DNA from: an uncultured SAR86 cluster bacterium
Lineage (GTDB): Bacteria; Pseudomonadota; Gammaproteobacteria; Magnimaribacterales; D2472
NCBI GenBank assembly: GCA_902622845.1
Contig: CACNRI010000002.1
Coordinates: 62,001 to 126,000 of the forward strand
Direction: 5' to 3'
Length of the DNA: 64,000 bases
Part shown: one piece after another, positions 57,434 through 64,000 of the stretch
Position numbering within the stretch: the stretch's first letter is position 1
Layout: every line of letters begins with the position of its first letter
The notes under the pieces: model-generated
Told to the model about the DNA's origin: nothing
Seen by the model: the letters and a program-made list of their open reading frames with translations, nothing else
Databases searched by the model: none
Translations under genes and position numbers: made by a program

Positions 57434-58921
57434 ATGATAGATAAATCCTTAAGATTGATTCTTGGAAATCAACTTTTCCCCTTAGAGATCCAAAAAATAG
57501 AGGATACAGAAACTATTTTTATGTGTGAGGACTCAGGTCTTTGCACCTATGAAAAACATCATAAGTCTAAAATTGCATTATTTTTTAATGCAATGAGGTC
57601 GTTTAGAGACTCTTTGGAGAAATCAAAAATAAAAAATATTTATTATGATTTTAACAATAGATTTAATGATCCTTTTATTGAGAAATTAGCTGACGAGATC
57701 AAGAGAAATAACTTTACCAAAATTAAGTTTTTTGAAATAGAAGACAAGCCTTTTGAAAAAGAAATACTTGGACTAGTCAACGAATTAGAAATTAAATATG
57801 AAATTTTGAAAACTCCCATGTTCATTGATACAAGGCAATCATTTAAAGAATATATAGGGGATAAAACTTTTATATTACAAGCAAACTATTACAAGAAAGT
57901 TAGAAAAGAGATGGATCTTCTTTTAGAAGCTGGAAAGCCTTTGGGTGGTAAATGGAGCTTTGATGATGAAAATAGAAAAAAGCTTCCTAAAGGTTACATA
58001 ATTCCAGAACTTCCAACTATCAAAAAACGAGATGATTCTGAAGAAATTTCTAATTTTATAAATACTGAATTTAAAGATCATCCAGGGATAATAAATAATA
58101 TTTTCCCTTTTACTTCTGAACAAGCTTTAGATTGGCTTAATGTTTTTTTTGATGAGCGTTTTAAAGATTTTGGGCCATACGAAGATGCTATTTTTATGGG
58201 CGAACATTTTCAACTTCATTCTGCGTTAAGTAGTTCAATGAACCTTGGGATTATTACTCCACAGCAAGTAGTAACTGAGGCAAGAAATTATGCTGAGGAA
58301 AATGATATACCTCTGAACAGCTTAGAAGGATTTATAAGACAAATCATTGGTTGGAGAGAATTTATAAGAGGCATTTATCAAAACTTCTCTGAAAAAATGA
58401 TTGATTCTAATTATTGGAATCATCAAAGAAAACTATCCGATGCATGGTATACAGCAGAAACAGGTATAGAACCTCTAGATGATGCCATAAAAGGCGCAAA
58501 AGAGTTTGGGTATACTCATCACATAAATAGACTTATGGTTTTAGCTAGCATAATGAATATGTCAAGAATCCATCCATCAGAGATTTATAAATGGTTTATG
58601 GAAATGTTTGTTGATTCTTCTGAGTGGGTAATGGTTCCAAATGTTTTTGGTATGGGAACATTCGCTGATGGAGGAATATTTGCTACCAAGCCATATATTT
58701 GTGGATCAAGTTATATATTAAGGATGTCAAATTTTAAAAAGGGAGATTGGTGTGAAATTGTCGATGGCCTTTATTGGAAATTTATTGAAGACAATAAAGA
58801 ATTCTTTGCTTCAAATCCACGTCTTTCGCTAATGATAAGAGCTCTTGATAAACTTGATAAGGATAGGAAATTAAGAATTTTTAGGGCCGCTGATATTTTT
58901 ATTGAGGAAAAAACTCTTTGA
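57434..58921 (+). CDS. Photolyase-related protein of the PhrB family lacking the Fe-S cysteines
   Basis: A light-dependent DNA repair or cryptochrome-like protein with the DPRP N-terminal domain (residues 1-200) and FAD-binding helical domain. GYTHHINRLMVLASIM has the His pair of prokaryotic (6-4) photolyases, and WVMVPNVFGMGTFADGGIFATKPY is the FAD region. The four Cys that hold the [4Fe-4S] cluster in PhrB (350, 438, 441, 454) are not all here: the first aligns with Pro in TGIEPLDD, and the MSDYCxxC pair is MSNFKKGD. Only C31, C37, C423 and C440 exist in the whole protein. 495 residues, close to PhrB (507). Overlaps the DUF2256 gene by four bases. Confidence 0.85.
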   Translation: MIDKSLRLILGNQLFPLEIQKIEDTETIFMCEDSGLCTYEKHHKSKIALFFNAMRSFRDSLEKSKIKNIYYDFNNRFNDPFIEKLADEIKRNNFTKIKFFEIEDKPFEKEILGLVNELEIKYEILKTPMFIDTRQSFKEYIGDKTFILQANYYKKVRKEMDLLLEAGKPLGGKWSFDDENRKKLPKGYIIPELPTIKKRDDSEEISNFINTEFKDHPGIINNIFPFTSEQALDWLNVFFDERFKDFGPYEDAIFMGEHFQLHSALSSSMNLGIITPQQVVTEARNYAEENDIPLNSLEGFIRQIIGWREFIRGIYQNFSEKMIDSNYWNHQRKLSDAWYTAETGIEPLDDAIKGAKEFGYTHHINRLMVLASIMNMSRIHPSEIYKWFMEMFVDSSEWVMVPNVFGMGTFADGGIFATKPYICGSSYILRMSNFKKGDWCEIVDGLYWKFIEDNKEFFASNPRLSLMIRALDKLDKDRKLRIFRAADIFIEEKTL

Positions 58922-59061
58922 AAAGAATAAAAAAATCCAATCTTCCTCAAAAAATTTGTGTAACATGTAATAGGCCTTTTACATGGAGAAAAAAATGGGA
59001 AAGATCTTGGGATGAGGTCAGATTCTGTAGTAAAAGATGCAAAACCAATGCTAAGGAGTAA
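58918..59061 (+). CDS. DUF2256 small cysteine-rich protein
   Basis: A 47-codon gene, too short for many gene callers. It starts with TTG overlapping the photolyase stop by four bases (TTGA) and ends TAA at 59059-59061. Cysteines are C14, C17, C37 and C41 in CVTCNRPFTWRKKW and FCSKRC, framing the highly conserved F-T-W-R-K-K-W and W-D-E-V-R-(F/Y)-C-S motif of DUF2256, which probably binds zinc. DUF2256 genes accompany PhrB-type photolyases in many bacteria, which supports a shared function. Its end supplies the GGAG ribosome site for the next crotonase gene. Confidence 0.85.
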   Translation: MKRIKKSNLPQKICVTCNRPFTWRKKWERSWDEVRFCSKRCKTNAKE

Positions 59062-59064
59062 AAA

Positions 59065-59739
59065 ATGACAGATTACGCAACTCTTGAAAAAATCGATGAT
59101 GTATCAGTATTAAGCTTAGATGATGGAAAGGTAAATGTCTTTTCTATAGAAATGCTTGAAGCGATTAATAATTGCTTAAATGATGTTCCTAAAGATAGTG
59201 GCTCTCTAGTGATAAAGGGTAAAGATGGAATTTTTTCTGCCGGCTTTGATTTAAAAACCTTTGCATCAGGAGATATGGAAAAAATATCAAAAATGAGTGA
59301 TCTCGGAATGAGGTTTATGTATGACATTTTTACTTTTCCAAGGCCGGTTATTGCTGCTTTATCTGGGCATACTATAGCAATGGGTCTTTTTGTAGCATGT
59401 GGATGTGATTATAGAATAGGCCTGAAAGGAGATTTTGTAACTCAAGCTAACGAGGTTAGAAATAATATGGATATTCCAACTAGTATTATGCAGATTGCTG
59501 CAAGTAGAATTTCTAAAAAACATGCATATTCTGTTCTGCTTCATGCTGATCCATACCCATTTGCTAAAGCGGTTGATGCAGGAATAATAGATGAGCTAGT
59601 TGAAGAGTCTGATTTTGAAGCTAGAGTTATGGAAAAGGCTATCGATCTTGCTACCTTGGGCCATCCCCATTACGAAAAAACAAAAAATGCATATATTGCT
59701 GATGATGTAAAAATTATTAAACCTTTGATAGTTAAATAA
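59065..59739 (+). CDS. Enoyl-CoA hydratase/isomerase family protein (crotonase fold)
   Basis: A 224-residue crotonase. The oxyanion hole residues are in GIFSAGFDLKTFA and SGHTIAMGLFVACGCDYRIG, and NEVRNNMDIP carries the Glu of the second catalytic position in this subfamily. It belongs to the short group of enoyl-CoA hydratases with the NEV-x-x-x-(M/L)xxP motif. The start, ATG at 59065, has GGAG upstream. Three bases after DUF2256 and three before DUF1330, so it is in the photolyase operon. Which acyl-CoA it acts on is not evident. Confidence 0.83.
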   Translation: MTDYATLEKIDDVSVLSLDDGKVNVFSIEMLEAINNCLNDVPKDSGSLVIKGKDGIFSAGFDLKTFASGDMEKISKMSDLGMRFMYDIFTFPRPVIAALSGHTIAMGLFVACGCDYRIGLKGDFVTQANEVRNNMDIPTSIMQIAASRISKKHAYSVLLHADPYPFAKAVDAGIIDELVEESDFEARVMEKAIDLATLGHPHYEKTKNAYIADDVKIIKPLIVK

Positions 59740-59742
59740 AGA

Positions 59743-60033
59743 ATGCCAAAAGGTTATTGGGTAGCTAAAGCAAACATTCTCGATGATGAGAAGCTCTCAA
59801 GGTATGGTAAACAAGCTGAAATAGCAATAGAGAAATTTGGTGGTAAATTTCTTGTTAGGGGTGGTCAACATGAAACCAAAGAGGGAATCGATTTCTCCAG
59901 AAATGTAGTTGTTGAATTTGATTCCTATGAGACTGCACTGGCTGCTTACAGCAGTTCAGAATATAAAGAGGCATTAACTTTGCTTAAGGGCGGAGCCGAA
60001 AGAATGTATGCAGTAGTTGAAGGCTATGAATAA
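59743..60033 (+). CDS. DUF1330 dimeric alpha-beta barrel protein
   Basis: A 96-residue soluble protein that matches DUF1330: MPKGYWVAKANILDDEKLSRYGKQAE, FLVRGGQHETKEG, VVVEFDSYETALAAYSSSEYKEAL and AERMYAVVEGYE. These proteins have a ferredoxin-like dimeric barrel and are often of unknown function. Fourth gene of the photolyase operon. It is 30 bases upstream of the symporter gene, which may share the transcript. Confidence 0.85.
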   Translation: MPKGYWVAKANILDDEKLSRYGKQAEIAIEKFGGKFLVRGGQHETKEGIDFSRNVVVEFDSYETALAAYSSSEYKEALTLLKGGAERMYAVVEGYE

Positions 60034-60063
60034 GATGCTGTCAATAATTTAGGACTAACTTAA

Positions 60064-61407
60064 ATGGACAAATCTCCAAACTTCTATGCTGAGCAATTTG
60101 CTTCAGCTGCTTGGGGCCCATGGCTAATATTTCTATTAATTGGATCTGGGATATTTTTTTTAATTTATTCAAGATTTAAGATTTTTAAATATCTTCTGCA
60201 TGCTTTTAGGATCCTTTTTTCCAAGGAAAAGAGGGATGATGAGGGCGAAGTAAGTCCCTTCCAAGCACTTACCACATCATTGTCGGGGACAATTGGGTTG
60301 GGTAATATTGCTGGTGTTGCCCTTGCAATTTCAGTAGCAGGACCTGGCTCAATTTTTTGGATGTGGGTGACAGCAATCATAGGTATAGCAACAAAATTTT
60401 TTACTTGTACTTTGTCGGTGATGTATCGAGAAAAGACCAAAGAAGGAGAAATCTTTGGCGGCCCCATGTATGTAATAAAGAATGGTCTTCCAAAAAGAAT
60501 GTTACCCCTTGCATATTTTTTTGCTTTGGCAGGAATGATAGGCTGCTTGCCAGCTTTTCAAAGCAATCAACTCATTCAAATCACCGGGGACCTTGCTTTT
60601 TCAGAAATTGAAAATTTTAATGTTTTTGGAGGTTTAGTCCTCGCAGGTATTACTGGAATAGTGGTAATTGGTGGTTTAAAAAGAATAGCTGAAGTTGCAA
60701 CATTTCTTGTACCTCTAATGGGATCAATTTATTTTGGAGCAATGCTTGTAGCGCTCATACTAAATTTAAACCTAGTTTTACCTGCCTTTAAATTAATTTT
60801 TATCGATGCATTTAATGGAACTGCTATTGCAGGTGGTACCTTTTTTGGAGTGTTAATTTATGGCGTTAGAAGAGGAGCTTTTTCAAATGAAGCAGGTATG
60901 GGAACTGAATCTTTGGTTCATGGAGTTGCTAAAGTTTCAAATCCAGTTAAACAAGGTTTAGTAGCCATGACAGGACCAATTTTTGATACATTAATTATAT
61001 GCACAGCCACTGCTTTAATGATTCTAGTATCAGGAGTTTGGGAAACATCATCGTCCCAAGGCGTTACATTAACAGCAGAAGCATTTAGTATTTTGTTAGG
61101 TAACTTTGGTGGCTTAATTCTTTTCGTATGCGTCATTTGCTTTGGCTTGAGCACAATCTTTACTTACTCTTATTACGGAGCATCGTGCTCAAGATTCCTA
61201 TTTGGAAGATTTGGCATGAAATTCTATATTTATCTATACATTTTAAGTATTTTCATTTATTCGATAGTACCAATTGATATTGCTATAAATATAGCTGATG
61301 GTGCATTTGCTATGATGGCTATTCCAACTCTGATTTCTGCATTATGGTTGGCACCAAAAGTAATGCAGGCTTCAAAAATTTACTTTAAACTTATAGATAA
61401 CAATTAA
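60064..61407 (+). CDS. Alanine or glycine:cation symporter family protein
   Basis: An inner-membrane, sodium- or proton-coupled amino acid transporter of the AGCS family. About ten to eleven hydrophobic segments are visible. LSGTIGLGNIAGVALAISVAGPGSIFWMW (residues about 76-104) is the family signature, followed by GGPMYVIKNGL, GTESLVHGVAKVSNPVKQG and FGLSTIFTYSYYG. Length 447 is normal. No ribosome site stronger than TAACTTAA is seen. It is followed after four bases by the outer-membrane-like gene. Confidence 0.9.
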   Translation: MDKSPNFYAEQFASAAWGPWLIFLLIGSGIFFLIYSRFKIFKYLLHAFRILFSKEKRDDEGEVSPFQALTTSLSGTIGLGNIAGVALAISVAGPGSIFWMWVTAIIGIATKFFTCTLSVMYREKTKEGEIFGGPMYVIKNGLPKRMLPLAYFFALAGMIGCLPAFQSNQLIQITGDLAFSEIENFNVFGGLVLAGITGIVVIGGLKRIAEVATFLVPLMGSIYFGAMLVALILNLNLVLPAFKLIFIDAFNGTAIAGGTFFGVLIYGVRRGAFSNEAGMGTESLVHGVAKVSNPVKQGLVAMTGPIFDTLIICTATALMILVSGVWETSSSQGVTLTAEAFSILLGNFGGLILFVCVICFGLSTIFTYSYYGASCSRFLFGRFGMKFYIYLYILSIFIYSIVPIDIAINIADGAFAMMAIPTLISALWLAPKVMQASKIYFKLIDNN

Positions 61408-61411
61408 AAAA

Positions 61412-62116
61412 ATGAAATTTTTAAGTTCTCTGTTTCTATTCTTTTTAGCTATACCAATTTTTTCAGAAGAAAAAGGTCGACTCGATAGAGAGATATTTGA
61501 TTTTAGATATACCTATCTAGGAATAAGCTATATTGGAGCAAGCAATGCAGATAGTGGCTTAGCAATAAATACCTCATTTAACCTGCCTGGACCTTTATAT
61601 CTTAAGTTTGAAAGAAGAGGCGACGGAATAGACTTTGAGAAAGAAACAGTCGACAAAACTACTGATTCTTTTAGAATTGGAGCTCATGCTGGAATAGGGG
61701 ACATATTAAGTAATATTTCAGCACGCGGAGTCAACTTAGAAATTAAAAATTTATTTGAGCTCTATGGAGAGTTTGGGGTAAAAAGTTGGTCAGTAGAAAA
61801 CGATAACTTCAATTTTGATGAAAATGCATATGAGGCAAATTTTGTGTCAGGCATTCATTTTGGTGACAGTAATGATTGGGAAGGAAAGATTTTCCTTGAT
61901 GTCGCATCAGAAGCAGAACCAATTATCAATGATGACATTGTATGTTTGGAACTAGATTGTCCAACAATTTATGAGATTTCGGATGATCAAAACAGAAGAT
62001 TTGGTTTTGAAGCAATCTACAACAGAGGCAAGTATACAGCCTTTACTATCGGTGCGAGCACAAACTCTCTATATGATTCAACAACTTTTGAGATAGGTTT
62101 TCGTATAAATCTATAA
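61412..62116 (+). CDS. Exported beta-strand-rich protein, outer-membrane barrel candidate
   Basis: A 234-residue protein with a signal peptide (MKFLSSLFLFFLAIPIFS). The mature part alternates polar and hydrophobic residues in many strands (for example FRYTYLGISYIGAS, LYLKFERRGDG, FRIGAHAGIGDIL, TFEIGFRINL) with an aromatic-rich finish, the pattern of a small outer-membrane barrel. It resembles YfaZ-type proteins in outline, but I cannot name it. It probably shares a transcript with the symporter, four bases upstream. Its end overlaps the convergent metallohydrolase gene by six bases. Confidence 0.6.
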   Translation: MKFLSSLFLFFLAIPIFSEEKGRLDREIFDFRYTYLGISYIGASNADSGLAINTSFNLPGPLYLKFERRGDGIDFEKETVDKTTDSFRIGAHAGIGDILSNISARGVNLEIKNLFELYGEFGVKSWSVENDNFNFDENAYEANFVSGIHFGDSNDWEGKIFLDVASEAEPIINDDIVCLELDCPTIYEISDDQNRRFGFEAIYNRGKYTAFTIGASTNSLYDSTTFEIGFRINL

Positions 62117-62758
62117 ATTATTATCAGAAACAAAAGGATTAGTTGATCGCTCAACTTTAAAATTTGAGGGTGGTCCATGACCAGGAACAAAAGCTATATC
62201 TTCACCAAGGGGCCATAGTTTTGTCTTAATTGATTCAATCAATTGCGCATAGTTACCTCCAGGTAAATCTGTTCTTCCAATTGATCCGGCAAAAAGAACA
62301 TCACCCACAATAGCTAACTTCGAGGGCTCATGAAAAAAAATAATATGTCCTGGAGTATGACCTGGAGTAAGAAATACTTTTAATATTGCATTACCAACTG
62401 ATACGGTTTCTCCATCATTTAACCATAGATCTGGTGAGCAATTTTGAGCAGATAATCCAAGCATAGAACCTTGAGCTTCTAATTCATCCAAGAGAAACTT
62501 ATCATCAATGTGAGGACCAATTATCTCCAAGTTGAGTGTATTAGCTAGCTCAGTAGCACCAGCAGCATGGTCTATATGCCCATGAGTAAGTAATATTTTC
62601 TCTGGAATTAGGTCATTATTTGCAGCACTAGCTAGCAGTACATCTAAATCTCCCCCTGGATCAACAAAAGCACATTTTTTAGTTTCCTCACAAAATACAA
62701 TGGGTGCATTTTGTTGAAATGGAGTAACAGGATTTATTAATGCTTTTATATTAGACAT
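62111..62758 (-). CDS. Metallo-beta-lactamase-fold hydrolase (glyoxalase II-like)
   Basis: A cytoplasmic thioester- or ester-hydrolase of the MBL fold with two metals. LTHGHIDHAAG is the HxHxDH site; LTPGHTPGHIIFF and VGDVLFAGSIGRTDLPGG give the remaining His and Asp ligands and VPGHGP the last His. The ATG at 62758 yields MSNIKALINPVTPFQQNAPIVF, the usual start of this YcbL-like group, at 215 residues. The frame is open to 62911 but would extend into the divergent crotonase. Monocistronic. Confidence 0.87.
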   Translation of the reverse strand: MSNIKALINPVTPFQQNAPIVFCEETKKCAFVDPGGDLDVLLASAANNDLIPEKILLTHGHIDHAAGATELANTLNLEIIGPHIDDKFLLDELEAQGSMLGLSAQNCSPDLWLNDGETVSVGNAILKVFLTPGHTPGHIIFFHEPSKLAIVGDVLFAGSIGRTDLPGGNYAQLIESIKTKLWPLGEDIAFVPGHGPPSNFKVERSTNPFVSDNNL

Positions 62759-62804
62759 TGCTACAATAGTTTCTGTTAATAATAACAGTTTTAAGCGAAG
62801 AAAA

Positions 62805-63509
62805 ATGGCAATAAAAAGCTCAACTAAAAATAAAACAATGGTGGTGACGATCTCATCTCCACCAGTAAATGCATTTTCATCTGATGACTTAATAGAAATG
62901 AATGATCTCATCGAAAAAGCTTCTTTTGATAACCAAATCTCTGTGATAATTATTGAAAATGAAGGTAAAGGTTTTTCAGCAGGAGCAGACAGAAAGGAGC
63001 ATGGCCTTGATAAAGAAAAGCTTGAAATAATTAATGATTATCTCTGGAAGCTTTCAAATGCAATCTATAATTCAGACGTTCCCATAATTTGCTGCTGTGA
63101 TGGATTTGTTATAGGTGCTGGTTTTTTTATTCCATCTTCTTCAGATATAGTTTTAGCAACAAAAGATAGTTATTTTCAGATGCCAGGAATAAATTTTGAT
63201 GTGCTGGTTGGAAGTGCACACTTAGGAAGAATAATCCCAAAACAAAGAGTAAGGGAAATGGTTTTCACTGGTGAAAGAGTTGGAGTTGAGGAGATTCTTT
63301 CATATGGCGGCATAAGCTCAACACATGAAGATAAAGAAAGCATGATGAAGAGGGCGCATGAAATAGCTTCAAAAATAGTCTCAATGGAGAGAGATTCAAT
63401 TAAAGTTCTTAAAAAGATTCTCAATTCCAACGAACCAGTAGATGTAAATAGAGCTTTTAAAAAAGAACAACAGCTTACATTTCAAAATAAAAAAAACTTA
63501 TCAGATTAA
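62805..63509 (+). CDS. Enoyl-CoA hydratase/isomerase family protein with altered active site
   Basis: A second crotonase-fold protein, 234 residues. GFSAGADRKEHGLD is the first oxyanion loop and GFVIGAGFFIPSSSDIVLA the second. In true enoyl-CoA hydratases the loop reads FxxPE with a catalytic Glu; here it reads YFQMPGINFDVLVG, so at least that Glu is replaced by Gly. It may therefore be an isomerase or a hydrolase, or work on other CoA esters. Divergent from the metallohydrolase with 46 bases between starts; no close partner. Confidence 0.78.
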   Translation: MAIKSSTKNKTMVVTISSPPVNAFSSDDLIEMNDLIEKASFDNQISVIIIENEGKGFSAGADRKEHGLDKEKLEIINDYLWKLSNAIYNSDVPIICCCDGFVIGAGFFIPSSSDIVLATKDSYFQMPGINFDVLVGSAHLGRIIPKQRVREMVFTGERVGVEEILSYGGISSTHEDKESMMKRAHEIASKIVSMERDSIKVLKKILNSNEPVDVNRAFKKEQQLTFQNKKNLSD

Positions 63510-63544
63510 GGATTTCCCTTTATTTTGGTGCTAAATATCATTAA

Positions 63545-63580
63545 TATAATCCCCTCATTGGAGATCAAAGGAGATCAAAT
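63545..63580 (+). promoter_or_regulatory. -10 element and doubled ribosome site before folE
   Basis: TATAAT at 63545-63550, then two adjacent copies of GGAGATCAAA in 63560-63579, immediately before the ATG at 63581. Each copy has a GGAG. Only the second is at a usual distance, 7-10 bases, from the start. Confidence 0.5.
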
Positions 63581-64000
63581 ATGACAGATAACAAAAAACC
63601 AACTCGAGAAGAAGCGGAAGCTGCAGTAAGAACTATGCTTGCTTGGACAGGCGACAACCCTGATAGAGAGGGTTTGGTAGAGACTCCTAAGAGAGTCGTT
63701 AGGGCTTATGAGCAATTCTTTGCAGGGTATGAAATGGATCCAAAAGAAGTTCTTTCAAAAGTGTTCGAAGAAGTTGAAGGTTACGATGAAATGGTAATAG
63801 TGAAGGATATTCGAGTTGAATCTCATTGTGAACATCACATTGTTCCTATCCTTGGAAAGGCACATGTTGGTTATTTGCCAAACAAAAGAATCGTTGGCAT
63901 AAGTAAACTTGCCAGAGTTGTTGATATTTTTGGTAAGAGACTTCAAACCCAAGAAGTAATGACTGCTCAAATAGCAAACGTAATCAATGAAGTGCTTGAA
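63581..64000 (+). CDS. folE: GTP cyclohydrolase I (5' part)
   Basis: Opens the folate and tetrahydrobiopterin pathway by converting GTP to dihydroneopterin triphosphate. The visible 140 codons cover the N-terminal helices and most of the catalytic domain: [16 protein letters not shown], the zinc motif SHCEHH with Cys83 and His86, [34 protein letters not shown]. The third zinc ligand Cys lies beyond the window edge. The frame is still open at 64000; family length is about 185-220. Confidence 0.95.
   Translation, partial: MTDNKKPTREEAEAAVRTMLAWTGDNPDREGLVETPKRVVRAYEQFFAGYEMDPKEVLSKVFEEVEGYDEMVIVKDIRVESHCEHHIVPILGKAHVGYLPNKRIVGISKLARVVDIFGKRLQTQEVMTAQIANVINEVLE

Noticed and set aside
1..64000. 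CRISPR arrays, insertion sequences, prophage or defence genes
   Set aside because: No repeat arrays, transposases, integrases or phage genes could be seen; the genes are ordinary chromosomal ones.

Overview
The window is a dense, AT-rich stretch of chromosome (roughly one third G+C by eye, not computed) from a gammaproteobacterium with a streamlined genome. Four things support this. The gene order asd-fimV-truA-trpFBA-accD-dedD-cvpA-purF and the order topA-small gene-lexA are gammaproteobacterial. Both LexA operators match the E. coli consensus closely. AcnB, UmuDC, LpxH and a GlpG-like rhomboid are all present. Gaps between genes are very short, with no stretch over about 125 bases lacking a gene, and TTG and GTG starts and 1 to 8 base overlaps are common. 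The lipid-degradation genes, light-repair protein, methylcitrate cycle and sulfotransferase would suit a surface-ocean heterotroph of the SAR86 type. That assignment is an inference, not something the sequence proves. I see no prophage, insertion sequence, CRISPR array or defence island.

Layout. Positions 1-7000 hold two leftward operons: a membrane-anchored family 3 glycoside hydrolase with a nitronate monooxygenase, and a pair of overlapping acyl-CoA dehydrogenases with a PlsC-type acyltransferase. A lone rraA-like gene lies between them. Positions 7084-13838 run rightward: nadK, a GlpG-type rhomboid, galU, pyrD, a small membrane protein, topA and a small conserved gene. At 14.4 kb, lexA and a cytosolic 5'-nucleotidase diverge from a shared LexA box. 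The nucleotidase begins an unbroken chain that continues through thrH, queH and prpB-prpC-(DUF4399)-prpD. From 20.6 to 33.6 kb, fourteen rightward genes follow with gaps of 9 bases or less: aroC, leuCDB, asd, fimV, truA, trpFBA, accD, dedD, cvpA and purF.

Positions 33.6-42.3 kb are mostly leftward: acnB, umuDC under its own LexA box, lpxH-ppiB, a sulfotransferase, and tRNA-Asn followed by a CIA30-like gene. Rightward genes among them are a DUF1289 protein, a small secreted protein and an ArsC-type phosphatase. Positions 42.4-56 kb hold uvrB, purL, two NUDIX genes, a gamma-carbonic-anhydrase-like protein, an SDR, alaS, lysC and pyrC. Positions 56-64 kb hold tRNA-Ser, an NTF2-like gene, a two-repeat lipoprotein, a photolyase-related protein with a 47-codon DUF2256 gene, two crotonases, an AGCS symporter, an outer-membrane-like protein, a metallo-beta-lactamase-fold hydrolase and the 5' part of folE.

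How the genes work together. PrpC, PrpD and PrpB, with AcnB as the likely methylisocitrate-forming hydratase, make a cobalamin-free route for propionyl-CoA, which fits the acyl-CoA dehydrogenases and crotonases. LexA, UmuDC, UvrB and the photolyase-related protein form a DNA-damage set. The points most worth a second look are these: a UmuD whose catalytic lysine is arginine; a photolyase-related protein lacking most of the expected Fe-S cysteines; several genes whose -10 hexamer ends 6 to 9 bases before the start codon, suggesting leaderless mRNAs; two tRNA genes read straight into small protein genes; and a LexA box at the head of a seven-gene chain containing the methylcitrate cycle.
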